NCBI GenBank assembly: GCA_946555345.1
Contig: CAMNSS010000002.1
Location: 1 to 64,000, forward strand
Reading direction: 5' to 3'
Source of the DNA: an uncultured Eubacterium sp.
GTDB taxonomy: Bacteria > Bacillota > Clostridia > Peptostreptococcales > Anaerovoracaceae
DNA: 64,000 bases
The notes under the pieces are model-generated. The model saw only the letters and a program-made list of their open reading frames with translations. It ran no database searches and was not told the DNA's origin. The stretch's first letter is position 1; every line of letters starts with the position of its first letter. This document shows, piece by piece, positions 18,441 through 27,421 of the stretch. The translations under genes and the position numbers were made by a program.

Positions 18441-20105
18441 TCATTCCACAAATATGCTTCCGCCGATAAATTCACGGATGATAGAATTGTTCGGAATCGC
18501 CTTTTCATTCTCAATCACGTCGAAAAATCTGAGGAATTTCAAAAGCCTGACCGCCTCGCTGTATTCCGCTTCATGCGGCTGGATCTCCTCCAAAAGCGGC
18601 TCTGCGTATTTTTTCAACACCGACAACTCATACACCAGCGCAGTATTGAACACTACATCCGCCGCCCCATTATACGGGAAAATATTCTTGTCTTCCCCTG
18701 CCCGCACCTTAGCCCATTGGGAAATCGTTCCGGCTGCGGAATGCCCCCTGTACTTATAGTCCCTGACCATTCTCCGCAGCATCCGGGCATCTGTAGTCGG
18801 CACTCTGTTATGCATATCGATATTGAGCTGCGTAAACGGGCTGATATATATCTTAAATTTCTCATCATCATCAATAAATTCCGTCAATTTGCCGTTTAGC
18901 GCATGAATTCCCTCGATCACGATCGGCTGATTGGATTGAATGGAGGTAAACCGCTTCCCGAAATGCTTCGTCCCGGTCATAAAATCAAATTCCGGCAAAT
19001 CCACTACCTTTCCTGCCAGTAAATCGTTCATATTGCGGTTAAACAATTCAATATCCAAAGCTTCCAAGTCCTCATAATTCCGCTCGCCATCCGGTCCAAG
19101 CGGCGTTTCAGCCCTTTCGACAAAATAGTCGTCCGTCCCCATGTAAAGAGGTTCCAGGCCGTTCACGCGCAACTGGACGCAAAGGCGTTTCGCTGTAGTG
19201 GTTTTCCCCGAAGAGGACGGTCCTGCAATCAAGATGATCCGCTTCTTTCCATCTGTAATCATATCCGCCATTTCAGCAATTTTCTTTTCGTGCAGCGCTT
19301 CAGACAACAAAATCAAATCCTTCGCCGCACCCTCAGCGATTTTCTGGTTTAAGTCCGGCAAATAGGTTACGTCCAAAAGCCGATGCCACTTTTTCGCCTC
19401 GCTAAAGGCAATATGTAAATTCTTATCATCGACATACCGCGGCACTTCATCGGGCTTGGTCGGATATGGAAAGCGCAGGAGAACGCCATCGCCATATTTT
19501 TTCAATTCAAAAAGCTCCACATATCCCGTAGACGGCGTCATCAAGCCATAGAAGAAGTCGCTATAATCGTCGATCCTGTAAAATTTCGCCTTTTGGACGT
19601 GCCTGGCATTGGCTAAAAGGCGTTCTCTTGCAGGGAAATGATTTGCCCTGCAAAATTCTACAGCATCCAGCCGATTGTATTCTTCCTTTTCGATTGGCAA
19701 ATCAGCCGCCACGAGTTCCCGCATCCTTGCCTCGATTTCTTTCACCTGCTGCTCTGTAACAGGCTCTGCCGTATTGATGATCGTATACAGTCCCTTGTTA
19801 AGGGAATTTCCAATTTCCACAATGACATCGCCCATTACGTCCCTGACCGCTTTCAGGTATACGAGGGAAACCGTGCGCTGGTATACCAGATAAGCGCTGT
19901 TTCTCCTCATATCCAAAAATTCCACTTGCGAATCTTCCTGGAGTGTGAATGCCAGCTCCTCTTCTATGCCGTTTACTTTGGCAATCAAAATTCTGTAGGG
20001 CAGCTGGCTCTCGTACTCTTTCACCAAAGCCTCCAATGTAATAGGTGATTCACGGATGATTTCCATGTATTCTGCGTCAGGCTTGATCTTCAAACTTATT
20101 TTCAT
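18441..20105 (-). CDS. Nucleoside kinase, uridine-kinase-like, with N-terminal TGS/ThrRS-like region
   Basis: This 554-residue protein joins an N-terminal region resembling the TGS and second additional domains of threonyl-tRNA synthetase (residues 1-230) to a phosphoribulokinase/uridine-kinase domain. The P-loop is GPSSSGKTTTAKRL near residue 294. FVIEGIHALNGKL and the DGR-type lid (RMLRRMVRDYKYRGHSA) support phosphoryl transfer to a nucleoside. The fusion is a known family in Clostridia and Thermotoga. An extended minus-10 promoter at 20146-20154 and the site AAAGGAAGC lie upstream. Confidence 0.88.
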   Translation of the reverse strand: MKISLKIKPDAEYMEIIRESPITLEALVKEYESQLPYRILIAKVNGIEEELAFTLQEDSQVEFLDMRRNSAYLVYQRTVSLVYLKAVRDVMGDVIVEIGNSLNKGLYTIINTAEPVTEQQVKEIEARMRELVAADLPIEKEEYNRLDAVEFCRANHFPARERLLANARHVQKAKFYRIDDYSDFFYGLMTPSTGYVELFELKKYGDGVLLRFPYPTKPDEVPRYVDDKNLHIAFSEAKKWHRLLDVTYLPDLNQKIAEGAAKDLILLSEALHEKKIAEMADMITDGKKRIILIAGPSSSGKTTTAKRLCVQLRVNGLEPLYMGTDDYFVERAETPLGPDGERNYEDLEALDIELFNRNMNDLLAGKVVDLPEFDFMTGTKHFGKRFTSIQSNQPIVIEGIHALNGKLTEFIDDDEKFKIYISPFTQLNIDMHNRVPTTDARMLRRMVRDYKYRGHSAAGTISQWAKVRAGEDKNIFPYNGAADVVFNTALVYELSVLKKYAEPLLEEIQPHEAEYSEAVRLLKFLRFFDVIENEKAIPNNSIIREFIGGSIFVE

Positions 20106-20145
20106 GATTTGCTTCCTTTCACATTACATTTAATCTGTATGAATC

Positions 20146-20174
20146 AGTATACCATAGAAATACTCATATTGACA
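20146..20174 (-). promoter_or_regulatory. Probable extended minus-10 promoter of the nucleoside kinase gene
   Basis: On the minus strand TGG-TATACT (20154-20146) fits an extended minus-10 element, placing transcription start about 34 bases before the ATG at 20105. The minus-35 region 17 bases further up (TGTCAA) is poor, which an extended minus-10 element would tolerate. Confidence 0.45.
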
Positions 20175-20363
20175 CGCTGGAATCACCAGAATGTGAAAAC
20201 GCTCCCCATTATTATTGTATCATGCAAATTTCTGTCCGAATTTGGCACGCTTCATCCCCCCCGCACCGCAAAACGCAAACCATCAAAAATATGGCGTAAG
20301 GCTTGCGGGGCTTTGCTTTGCCAAAAAACGTCCAACAACGCACCCCGTAAAAATATGGTACTG

Positions 20364-20402
20364 CAAAACAGCCGCAAACGCCGAACGCATACGGCTGTTT
20401 TG
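20364..20402 (-). terminator. Hairpin terminator downstream of the YdbC-like gene
   Basis: CAAAACAGCCG (20364-20374) and CGGCTGTTTTG (20392-20402) are exact complements with a 17-base loop. It lies about 205 bases past the YdbC stop and before the nucleoside kinase promoter. There is no long U-run, so efficiency is uncertain. The rest of the 503-bp spacer 20106-20608 shows no gene. Confidence 0.55.
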
Positions 20403-20608
20403 TAAACACCAGAAAACCTGTCATCAACAAAGCCTTAACGCCGCGAACATAACATGAACAAAATATGTACAGGCGATTTCCCTTGCTGCCCATTGTCCCG
20501 ATTCGCTCATCGTTCATGCTGGACAAAATCAAATGCTTCATTGTAACGGGCAGGTCCAGCCGACATACTGATTGCGGGAGGTATGCCAGGCAAAATCAAA
20601 TCTTCCCA

Positions 20609-21247
20609 TTACATTCCTGGATTTTGGCCATACCCATCGATTTCCATGCTGTCAAACTCGCAATCCAATGATGCCAACGGCGGATCGCAATCCGATAAAA
20701 TCCCCGCTGATTCAAGCGCTTCACCCGTTCCGCTTTCTTCCTGCGCCCCATTTCGTTGATTTGATTCGCTTGGCCATTCATCTGATTCATGCGTTCCAAG
20801 CGCTTCACTTGCCCCGCCTGCTTCGCTTGACGCATTTGATTCAGCCGCCTGGTTTGATGCACATCTTCCACATCGCCCACAGATTGCACTTGCTTCACTT
20901 GGTTCATCCGTTCCATTTGATATAATGGATTCATCTGCGTCCCAAAAAGACACATCATCCGCCGGTAACGGTGAGTTTCCAGGGTCTTTTCGCCTACTCG
21001 TTCTCTTCGTCCGCCGCTTTTTCATCAGGTCAAAAATATGCCGCATCTCATTTTCATGCAAGGTAACGCCGCGCGACATCCGTTCATGATCCGGCGACCA
21101 ATCCCTGATATCGTATTTCGGCAAACCACCGTTCCAGCAGACAAGGTTCAGCTCCTTCCGCCAGCCGGTGGAATGAACCGTTATGACGCCTATTTCCTCC
21201 ACGATTTCAAAACGGATTTCCCTGTCAAAATCATTATTCATTGCCAT
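20609..21247 (-). CDS. YdbC/PC4-like ssDNA-binding protein with a long low-complexity tail
   Basis: Residues 1-75 match the YdbC family (PC4-like fold binding single-stranded DNA): FEIVEEIGVITVHSTGWRKE, WNGGLPKYDIRDWSPDHERM and a GVTLHENEM helix. Characterised YdbC is only about 75 residues. Here some 135 more follow: a basic KKRRTKRTSRRK link, then a Ser/Glu/Ala/Gly-rich acidic tail with loosely repeating ESNASSEAGG-type blocks and several cysteines. The frame is open upstream of 21247, but that ATG follows AAAGGAGATTAATT and matches the family start. The tail is inferred to be disordered. Confidence 0.82.
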   Translation of the reverse strand: MAMNNDFDREIRFEIVEEIGVITVHSTGWRKELNLVCWNGGLPKYDIRDWSPDHERMSRGVTLHENEMRHIFDLMKKRRTKRTSRRKDPGNSPLPADDVSFWDADESIISNGTDEPSEASAICGRCGRCASNQAAESNASSEAGGASEALGTHESDEWPSESNQRNGAQEESGTGEALESAGILSDCDPPLASLDCEFDSMEIDGYGQNPGM

Positions 21248-21620
21248 AATTAATCTCCTTTCGCTTGTTTGAATCAATACCTCTTTTATAAATGGTAAAC
21301 TCATTTTAGCGCATCAGGAAAATTTTGTCAACTATTTTATTCTATTTCTTCCATATTTTTCTTATTTTTATCTCCTGCTATTTGCCATTTCTATGAACCT
21401 GGGCTTTATTTTTAGGCGCAAAAGAAGGGAAAGCGTTCTGCCCCTAACCGTAACTCTCTCAAAAATACTTTTTTCAAAAAATCAAGAGCATCCATGCCGG
21501 AAAAGGAAAAATGATTTTCTCAGAGGAACAGGCGCAGCACATTATGCCCTGGCTAACGAATATAAAAGTTTCCTTGTCATAATCCACCCCTGCCCGCAAA
21601 GCAGATTTTGCAGGCATAAA

Positions 21621-21658
21621 AAAATCTCCATTGCATCATCTTGCAAAACAGAGATTTT
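21621..21658 (-). terminator. Rho-independent terminator downstream of the aminotransferase/GNAT remnant
   Basis: AAAATCTC (21621-21628) pairs with GAGATTTT (21651-21658); inside it TTGCA pairs with TGCAA. On the minus strand the stem runs into a continuous T-run (TTTTTTTATG), a good intrinsic terminator. The rest of 21248-21715 shows no gene. Confidence 0.7.
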
Positions 21659-21715
21659 CTTATTGCCCGCCGTTTATTCATTTAAGAGGGATTTCCGATA
21701 TTGCCTGCTGTCTGT

Positions 21716-21964
21716 TCATGCGCCTGTAATCGGCAATTTGCAGCCCTGCCGTTGACGATTCACAGCCTTTTCTTCAAATATAAGCAAGCGAATCAATTCA
21801 TCCGATTTTAAAGTCCTTGCAAACGTATCATAAAACGTCTTGTCATCTTGATGATTTGTATGATTCCAAAATCCATCGTCTTGGATTTCTTCATCCATGA
21901 AGGCGTTATTGCGTTCTGTCCATATTTTGCGATCGCCTTCCTCGCATAATCTCCAGGTAAACAT
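21716..21964 (-). pseudogene. GNAT acetyltransferase remnant (N-terminal part only)
   Basis: The 82-residue frame begins MFTWRLCEEGDRKIWTERNN and continues FMDEEIQDDGFWNHT and DTFARTLKSDELIRLLIFEE. This resembles the first 65-70 residues of clostridial GNAT N-acetyltransferases. The acetyl-CoA-binding motif (R/QxxGxG/A) and everything after it are missing: the frame runs into a short unrelated tail and stops. A weak ribosome site, GAGGCAAAAT, is present. Likely a truncated relic. Confidence 0.5.
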
Positions 21965-22015
21965 ATTTTGCCTCGCAAGCGATTAAATTTGCCTCGCAAA
22001 CCCCGCCCCAAAGCT

Positions 22016-23251
22016 TTATGCCATCGCCGCCTTAATCAGCGCTGGCAGCCTCCTGCACTTTTCCTCCGAAATCGATGCGACCGACACCCGCAGGCCCTTT
22101 GCAAGCGGCACAATGAACACGTCCTGCTGTTCCAGCTTCGCGCTGATCTCATCGGGGTTATCACACGGAATGGAAAGGAAAAACCCAGCGTCAAACGGAA
22201 CTGTCTCAAGCCCCACGAGCCTAGCTTCCTCCTCAAACGCACGGCTCCTGGCAAGCAGCATATCCCGATAATGCGCCCGCTCCTTACCGACCTTCCCTAA
22301 AAGCTCCGGATCACTGTAAATCTTCGACAGAATCACTTGCGCCACCTTTGCACTATTCGACCAGGAACCGCGCGAGGAATATTCGCAAACCCGCCTGAAC
22401 TCATCGGCAATCGCTTTGGTTTTGGCGATGCATATCATCGCGCCGCACCTCGTGCCATAAAGCGTAAACGTCTTGGAAAGGCTGTAAGCCATGATCGGAA
22501 GGACATTTTCAGGAAGCTTTGACAGCTTCGGCAGAAACCTTCTATATTCCTCCTCGTCCCCCGCAAAATCAATATAAGCAGCGTCGATGACCAGGGCGAT
22601 CGCTTTGCCGCACTTTGCCGCCCCGCAGAGCGCATCCACCACCTGATCCCAATCCGAAAGCGTCAGCGAATAGCCCGTAGGATTGTGCGCCGGCGTATTC
22701 AGGATAACGACCAAACTCTCCTGCACATCCAGAAGCTGCGAAACCTTTGCATGAAAAGCCGCCGCATTAAAAGTCCTCTGTGCTGTAAAAAATTCAAACG
22801 TATCGACAGAACGCCCGAGCTCCCCTGCGATCGTATTGTATGGCGCCCAGTGCCAATCGCTCGTCAGCACTTTGTCCCCGAAAACGGAATAATTTGAAAT
22901 CACGTTCCGGAGAGAACCCGTCCCGCCCGGTGTTGCTACGGCCTCGACAAAACCATCCGGCCGGTGCGCGCCAAAAGCAGACTTTTGCACAGCCTCTTTA
23001 AAGGAAGCAATTCCGCCAATCGGCGCATAATCTGCATAATCCTTCGGGCTTAACTGCTTAAAAACCGCCGCTACCGAAGAAAGCACCACCAGTTCGCCAT
23101 TATCGTCCAAAAGCGAGCCGATCGTCGCATTGATGACCCGGCCTGCTCCTTTTTCGGCAATCGCCTTTTTCGCCCTGTTGCTGATTCCAAAAATTTTATC
23201 TTCCTGCGGAATATTCCTTCCATTTTCTTTTGCTAAAATATACTCTGCCAT
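22016..23251 (-). CDS. Class I/II PLP-dependent aminotransferase
   Basis: This 411-residue fold-type I aminotransferase resembles clostridial aspartate/aromatic aminotransferase-like enzymes. Seen are the substrate and cofactor elements TPGGTGSLRNVI, ILNTPAHNPTGYS, VIDAAYIDFAG (cofactor Asp) and the Schiff-base lysine in YSLSKTFTLYGTRCG. A C-terminal arginine in KGLRVSVASI would bind the substrate carboxylate. The substrate cannot be specified. The ATG follows GAGGTAGGGTAAA. It is divergent from the M23 peptidase gene. Confidence 0.87.
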   Translation of the reverse strand: MAEYILAKENGRNIPQEDKIFGISNRAKKAIAEKGAGRVINATIGSLLDDNGELVVLSSVAAVFKQLSPKDYADYAPIGGIASFKEAVQKSAFGAHRPDGFVEAVATPGGTGSLRNVISNYSVFGDKVLTSDWHWAPYNTIAGELGRSVDTFEFFTAQRTFNAAAFHAKVSQLLDVQESLVVILNTPAHNPTGYSLTLSDWDQVVDALCGAAKCGKAIALVIDAAYIDFAGDEEEYRRFLPKLSKLPENVLPIMAYSLSKTFTLYGTRCGAMICIAKTKAIADEFRRVCEYSSRGSWSNSAKVAQVILSKIYSDPELLGKVGKERAHYRDMLLARSRAFEEEARLVGLETVPFDAGFFLSIPCDNPDEISAKLEQQDVFIVPLAKGLRVSVASISEEKCRRLPALIKAAMA

Positions 23252-23375
23252 TTTACCCTACCTCGCTCATTAAAATCCCATCCATCATACCACGCTGCAA
23301 ATTTTATTACAAGTAATTAGCAGTATTAAATTCACTTTATATGTCGATACTAAACCCATGGGAGGTGAGACGTAC

Positions 23376-24038
23376 ATGAGACAGGAAAAACATCAACGAA
23401 AAGATAAACCTGCCGTCGCTTTAGTCCTGTGCTTCTGCCTGATGGCCCTCGTTTCAATTTTTGTCGTAAAGGCCAATATCGACAAGGTCAAGGACAATAT
23501 GGGAGTCGGGGAAACGGCCGATGTCATAAAGGAACAGGCGGTAGATGAACCCCAAAAAAGCGATGCTGCCAATGCCGAAGTGATCGACAGCCGGGAAAAC
23601 GAGCCGGCAGAACCAGACGAGCCAGAACCTGCTTCTGATTATATTGTTCCCGTCACAGGGGAAATTATCATGGAGCATTCGGTTGATATGCCGATCTACT
23701 GGAAAACGCTGGATCAATACATGACCCACAACGGCATCGACATAGCCTCACCGCTGGGTACACCGGTACAGGCGTGTGCTGACGGAACCGTAACAAAAAT
23801 CGAAGAAAACGACAAGATGGGCGTAACGGTAGAAATCAACCATGGGGATAATTTGATTTCTGTATACAGTAATCTGGCCAGCGACGGCTTAATTGAACTG
23901 GGCGAAGTGGTCGTGCAGGGAACAGTCATCGGCAAAGTCGGCCACAGCGCGATGTTTGAATTTGAAAATCCGGATCATCTGCATTTTGAAATGCACCAAG
24001 GCGATGAGCCGATCGATCCGCGGAATTATATCAAATAA
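23376..24038 (+). CDS. Membrane-anchored M23 (LytM) endopeptidase, SpoIIQ-like
   Basis: A 220-residue protein with one N-terminal membrane segment (VALVLCFCLMALVSIFVV), an acidic extracytoplasmic linker of about 60 residues and a C-terminal LytM domain. Metal ligands are readable as H and D in THNGIDIASP and HxH in HLHFEMHQGD, so it may be an active peptidoglycan endopeptidase. Size and layout resemble SpoIIQ, which links forespore and mother cell. No spoIIID is adjacent, so the sporulation role is only a suggestion. The start is chosen because GGAGGTG lies before this ATG. Confidence 0.8.
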   Translation: MRQEKHQRKDKPAVALVLCFCLMALVSIFVVKANIDKVKDNMGVGETADVIKEQAVDEPQKSDAANAEVIDSRENEPAEPDEPEPASDYIVPVTGEIIMEHSVDMPIYWKTLDQYMTHNGIDIASPLGTPVQACADGTVTKIEENDKMGVTVEINHGDNLISVYSNLASDGLIELGEVVVQGTVIGKVGHSAMFEFENPDHLHFEMHQGDEPIDPRNYIK

Positions 24039-25023
24039 GGCTTTCAGGCGTCCGCGTGTTGATATGGAAAGGCGCGCTTTGCTGCATTGATGCGGATTCA
24101 CTGGATACTCATTACAAGCCCTGAATATCCGCCAGGTGTTCAGAACAGTTCCCAGATGTTCAGGGAACATCTGGGGCAAGCTGGAAATATCGAAAACGAT
24201 ATTTCCTACATAAAGAGCAAAGCGGGCTTCACCGATTCTTTTTCAACGGCAGACCTCGTTATATCCCCTGGGTACCCACTGGATGCTCAGGGAAAGCTCC
24301 GAAGATTCTCTGGATATCCGGGTCAGCTTCCAGGATATCCAGAGAACATCTGCGGCAGTCCGCTATATCTCTCATGGCAATATTTTCTATATGATGAAAA
24401 ATGCGGCTGCGCTACGTTCGTGCAGCCTTGATTTCTAGTTAAGACCCATACTTTTTCTTTGTAAACGAAAATCCCTTTTGGGGCAAAGGGTTCAGAAATA
24501 ACCATTTCCAGCATAATCCAAATCATGGATATTCGTTGAAGCTTCAAAATAAAGGCGTCCTTTCAATAGGACGATAAAGGGCCCTCATATCAGGCCGATG
24601 GCGGTAAGCGGACAGATGCCATTTGTGCCGCCAATATGAGGTTTCACCGTTTTGCAATTCAATACCGCCCGAAATGGTGAACGGAAAGCAAAAAAACAGC
24701 ATTGCAGCACCAAATCCACCAGCCGCAGAACCCTGCACCAATCCTTTCTGCGTCCTTAACAGGGAAATTTCACCGCTTGCACGGTCATTAGAGGCGAAAA
24801 CGGTGAAAATAGCATAATGGAAAGCACGGAACTAATTTCGGCCATATGAGGGCAATGCTAGGTTTCACCGTTTTGCGGTCCAAAAACCAACCGAAACGGT
24901 GAAATAACCAAAAAATTAAAAAAGGCGGAATGACAAAACCAGCTAGCCCGCCCCGCCATACTTTCCATGCCAGCGCCATCAGCCAGAAACCCGCCCGTAC
25001 CGCCAGATAACACACAAAACCAT
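24039..25023. other. 985-bp gene-free region dense in hairpins and TTTCACCGTTTT repeats
   Basis: No gene is supported. Perfect inverted repeats occur at 24151-24161/24165-24175 (CCCAGATGTTC, 3-base loop), 24183-24192/24197-24206 (GGAAATATCG, loop AAAA) and 24306-24319/24333-24346 (TTCTCTGGATATCC). Around 24580-24640 CCTCATAT and GGCGG pair with CCGCC and ATATGAGG. The string TTTCACCGTTTTGC appears near 24650 and 24872 and in inverted form (AAACGGTGAAA) near 24795 and 24895. This could be a structured RNA, a cluster of palindromic elements, or a decayed mobile remnant. Confidence 0.6.
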
Positions 25024-25959
25024 TCACGGCGCCACAAACTTTACATAATTGATATTCTTTCCCGCCGCTTTAAATTTTTCCTCATACTCCGTAGTGGTAA
25101 AACGGGATTCATAACCGCTCCCATGCAAATCCGCCGTCTGCTCCGTGATTTCATATCCAACTGCGGCGATTTCCGCAAGCGTGAACTGGTACAAATCCTC
25201 GTTATCGGTTTTAAACGCTACAAACCCGCCGCTTTTCAACGCCCATGCATAATCCTGCAAATGCTTCCTATAAGTAAGCCGCCGCTTTGCATGCCTTGCT
25301 TTCGGCCATGGATCGCTGAAATTGAGATAAATGCCGGAGAGCTGCCCTTCCGCAAAAAATTCTTCCATGCGATGCACGAAGACCAGCATAAATTTCAAGT
25401 TGGAAAGCTTTGCACCATTCGTCTTGCAAAGGCCCGCAGATTCCGCCTTGCAAAGATTTGCAGAACCTGCTTCGCAATCATTTGCTGAACCTGCCCTGCA
25501 AACGCCCGCCGTTTCCGCTCCAGGAAGCCCCGCTTCTTCCGCTCGTATATAATGTTTTACGCTATCTGCCCTGCAAGCGTCCGCAGAGCCTGCTTCGCAA
25601 TCATTTGCTTCTCCCGCCGTATAACGACCGACACCTTGCGCCCCGCAAAACGATCCTCCTGCTCCAAGGAGATTCGCTTTGCCGGCCTGTATGCCGGGAT
25701 CTTTTGCGCCAAGCTGTGCCGCTTTTTCCAGAGCCCGCAGGATTACCGTTTCCTGCCCTTCTATGGCGATAAAATTTTTGTCTGGATTATCCAGCGCTTT
25801 TTGGATAATAAAATTCCCTTTCCCGCACCCGATCTCAAGATAAAGCTCTTTATCATCGTTAAAAAAACTGCCCTTAGCATGATCTGCCGAGCAGTCGGTC
25901 AAATATCCACTGCAAGCCTGTAGCCGTTTTTCCAAATCCTTCGCTTTTCGTTGCCGCAT
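25024..25959 (-). CDS. trmB: tRNA (guanine-N7-)-methyltransferase with a large repeat insertion
   Basis: This SAM-dependent enzyme makes m7G46 in tRNA. Motifs are LYLEIGCGKGNFIIQKALDN (SAM site), the catalytic region YLNFSDPWPKARHAKRRL and the C-terminal SRFTTTEYEEKFKAAGK. The family is usually near 215 residues; this one is 311. The excess is an insertion at about 86-182, dominated by an octapeptide repeat of the form AGSANDCE. The reading frame extends 48 codons further up, but the ATG at 25959 follows GTGGAGGAACG and begins the family sequence. Confidence 0.92.
   Translation of the reverse strand: MRQRKAKDLEKRLQACSGYLTDCSADHAKGSFFNDDKELYLEIGCGKGNFIIQKALDNPDKNFIAIEGQETVILRALEKAAQLGAKDPGIQAGKANLLGAGGSFCGAQGVGRYTAGEANDCEAGSADACRADSVKHYIRAEEAGLPGAETAGVCRAGSANDCEAGSANLCKAESAGLCKTNGAKLSNLKFMLVFVHRMEEFFAEGQLSGIYLNFSDPWPKARHAKRRLTYRKHLQDYAWALKSGGFVAFKTDNEDLYQFTLAEIAAVGYEITEQTADLHGSGYESRFTTTEYEEKFKAAGKNINYVKFVAP
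25423..25617 (-). repeat. 24-bp (8-codon) degenerate tandem repeat inside trmB
   Basis: About eight units encode octapeptides such as AGEANDCE, AGSADACR, AETAGVCR, AGSANDCE, AGSANLCK and AESAGLCK. One unit is nine codons long, so all units stay in frame. Two 15-base blocks (TTCGCAATCATTTGC) are identical 123 bp apart. Nearly every unit ends in a cysteine plus a charged residue. Confidence 0.88.
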
Positions 25960-26197
25960 CGTTCCTCCACTTTCCCCGTATCTGCTAATGATATCCGCCC
26001 TTATCCACCGTGCCAGCTCGTCTGCATCCGCCCTTGTCCGTCCTCCGCCAGCAATCCACGCCCGCATCACATCAGCGAACCCGCATTTTCCTTCATTTTT
26101 CACGCATCTTCTAGCCGCATCAGTTCATCCGGGCCTGCCTTTTCCCGCCCTCCGCCATCTCATCCAAATCCGCTCTCATTTCCCCGTATCGGCTCAC

Positions 26198-26998
26198 CTA
26201 CATCAAAATCCGCTGGGCAACGATCAGCCCAAGAAATAGCAAAAACAGGATAGACGCCGCCAAATCGCGGCTTTTCAGCTTCATGCCGTTCATCCGGGTA
26301 CGCTTGATATTGCCGCCGTAACACCTGGCCTCCATTGCCATCGCCAGATCCTGTGCAATCCGGAATGCGCTGATAAAAAGCGGCACCAAAATCGGAATCA
26401 ACGCTTTCGCCCGGCGCATGAGATTACCGCTTTCAAAGTCTGCGCCCCTCGCCTGCTGCGCTTTCATGATTTTATCGGTTTCCTCCAGCAATGTAGGAAT
26501 AAAGCGCAAGGCGATGGTCATCATCATCGCCAGCTCGTGCGCTGGAAGCCCCAGCTTCTTAAACGGCGACAGCAACGCTTCGATCCCATCCGTCAGGCTG
26601 ATCGGCTTCGTCGTTAAAGTCAAAAGTGATGAACCGATAATCAAAAGCACCAGCCGCACCGCCATGAATACCGCTGTCCGTACGCCCTCTTTCGTAATTT
26701 CAAGCACCCAGAACGATACCAAAACTTCGCCCTTGATCATGAAAAGGTTGATGATAAAAGTAAATGCAATGATCAAAAACACAGGCTTTAGCCCCCGCAG
26801 GATAAAACGGAACGGAACTTTCGAGATCAGGACGACACCGGCAAGCCCAACAAAAGCAATGGCAAAGCCGATAAAATCATCCACCACAAAAAGGGCGACG
26901 ACATATAAAATCGTTGCCATAATCTTAATCCGTGGATCTAATTTATGAATCCACGAATTGCCCGGATAGTATTGTCCCAGCGTGATATCCCTAATCAT
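26198..26998 (-). CDS. ecfT: Energy-coupling factor transporter transmembrane protein EcfT
   Basis: This 266-residue membrane protein is the scaffold that couples the EcfA ATPases to interchangeable substrate-binding S components in vitamin and metal uptake. It begins MIRDITLGQYYPGNSWIHKLDPRIK-like as in the family. The coupling helices are seen with ARG motifs (KAQQARGADFESG and AMEARCYGGNIKR). It is on the same strand as ecfA1 and ecfA2 but 423 bp downstream of them, where relatives are contiguous. Confidence 0.95.
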   Translation of the reverse strand: MIRDITLGQYYPGNSWIHKLDPRIKIMATILYVVALFVVDDFIGFAIAFVGLAGVVLISKVPFRFILRGLKPVFLIIAFTFIINLFMIKGEVLVSFWVLEITKEGVRTAVFMAVRLVLLIIGSSLLTLTTKPISLTDGIEALLSPFKKLGLPAHELAMMMTIALRFIPTLLEETDKIMKAQQARGADFESGNLMRRAKALIPILVPLFISAFRIAQDLAMAMEARCYGGNIKRTRMNGMKLKSRDLAASILFLLFLGLIVAQRILM

Positions 26999-27421
26999 TC
27001 AATTTAATCCTTATCCTGTAAAGTTTTTTGCGCGCCAATTTATTTTACACGCTAATCTATCTTTTGCAAGCTTATTGCAGCTTATTTTTCTTCCTAATTC
27101 TTACGGCGGCCTGCACTCCAGACAGGCGCTGCCCATGCGCCTATAAATGGCAGGGTCTTAAGCAAACAGCGTTCCAAACTTCGATTCATTTACGGCAAAC
27201 TCCCATGGGGCGCTGCCCGTGCGCTGTTGGTTTTCCATTGATTTGCCGCCTGTTCGCGATTGGCCTCCCCATCATTTTTTGCCAAGCCCCGCCGCATACA
27301 GCACAGCGAGTAATTGCCGAAAGCGGATTGTTGCCTGCGGCCGGTTTGCGATTGGCTCCCTTTGCTTTTGCCAGTCGTCCTCCGCATACAGCACAGCAAA
27401 CCATTGCCTTCGGCTCGTTAT
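26999..27421. repeat. 423-bp spacer with a ~90-bp degenerate duplication between ecfA2 and ecfT
   Basis: The block running from GCGATTGG (27256) to CCGCATACAGCACAGC (27292-27307) recurs from 27348 to 27397, an offset of 90-92 bp. GGCGCTGCCCRTGCGC also occurs twice (near 27124 and 27206). No gene is supported. The insertion splits the usually compact ecf operon. Confidence 0.65.

Noticed and set aside
20169-20174. TTGACA on the plus strand as a minus-35 box
   Set aside because: No minus-10 element or gene follows on that strand; the nearby minus-strand extended minus-10 element explains the region better.
23376-24038. Confident assignment as spoIIQ
   Set aside because: Domain layout fits, but no spoIIID or other sporulation gene is adjacent and other M23 proteins share the layout.
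24788-25027. 79-codon hydrophobic minus-strand frame after trmB (GTG start)
   Set aside because: High tryptophan content, overlap with the TTTCACCGTTTT repeats and lack of a ribosome site argue for non-coding sequence.
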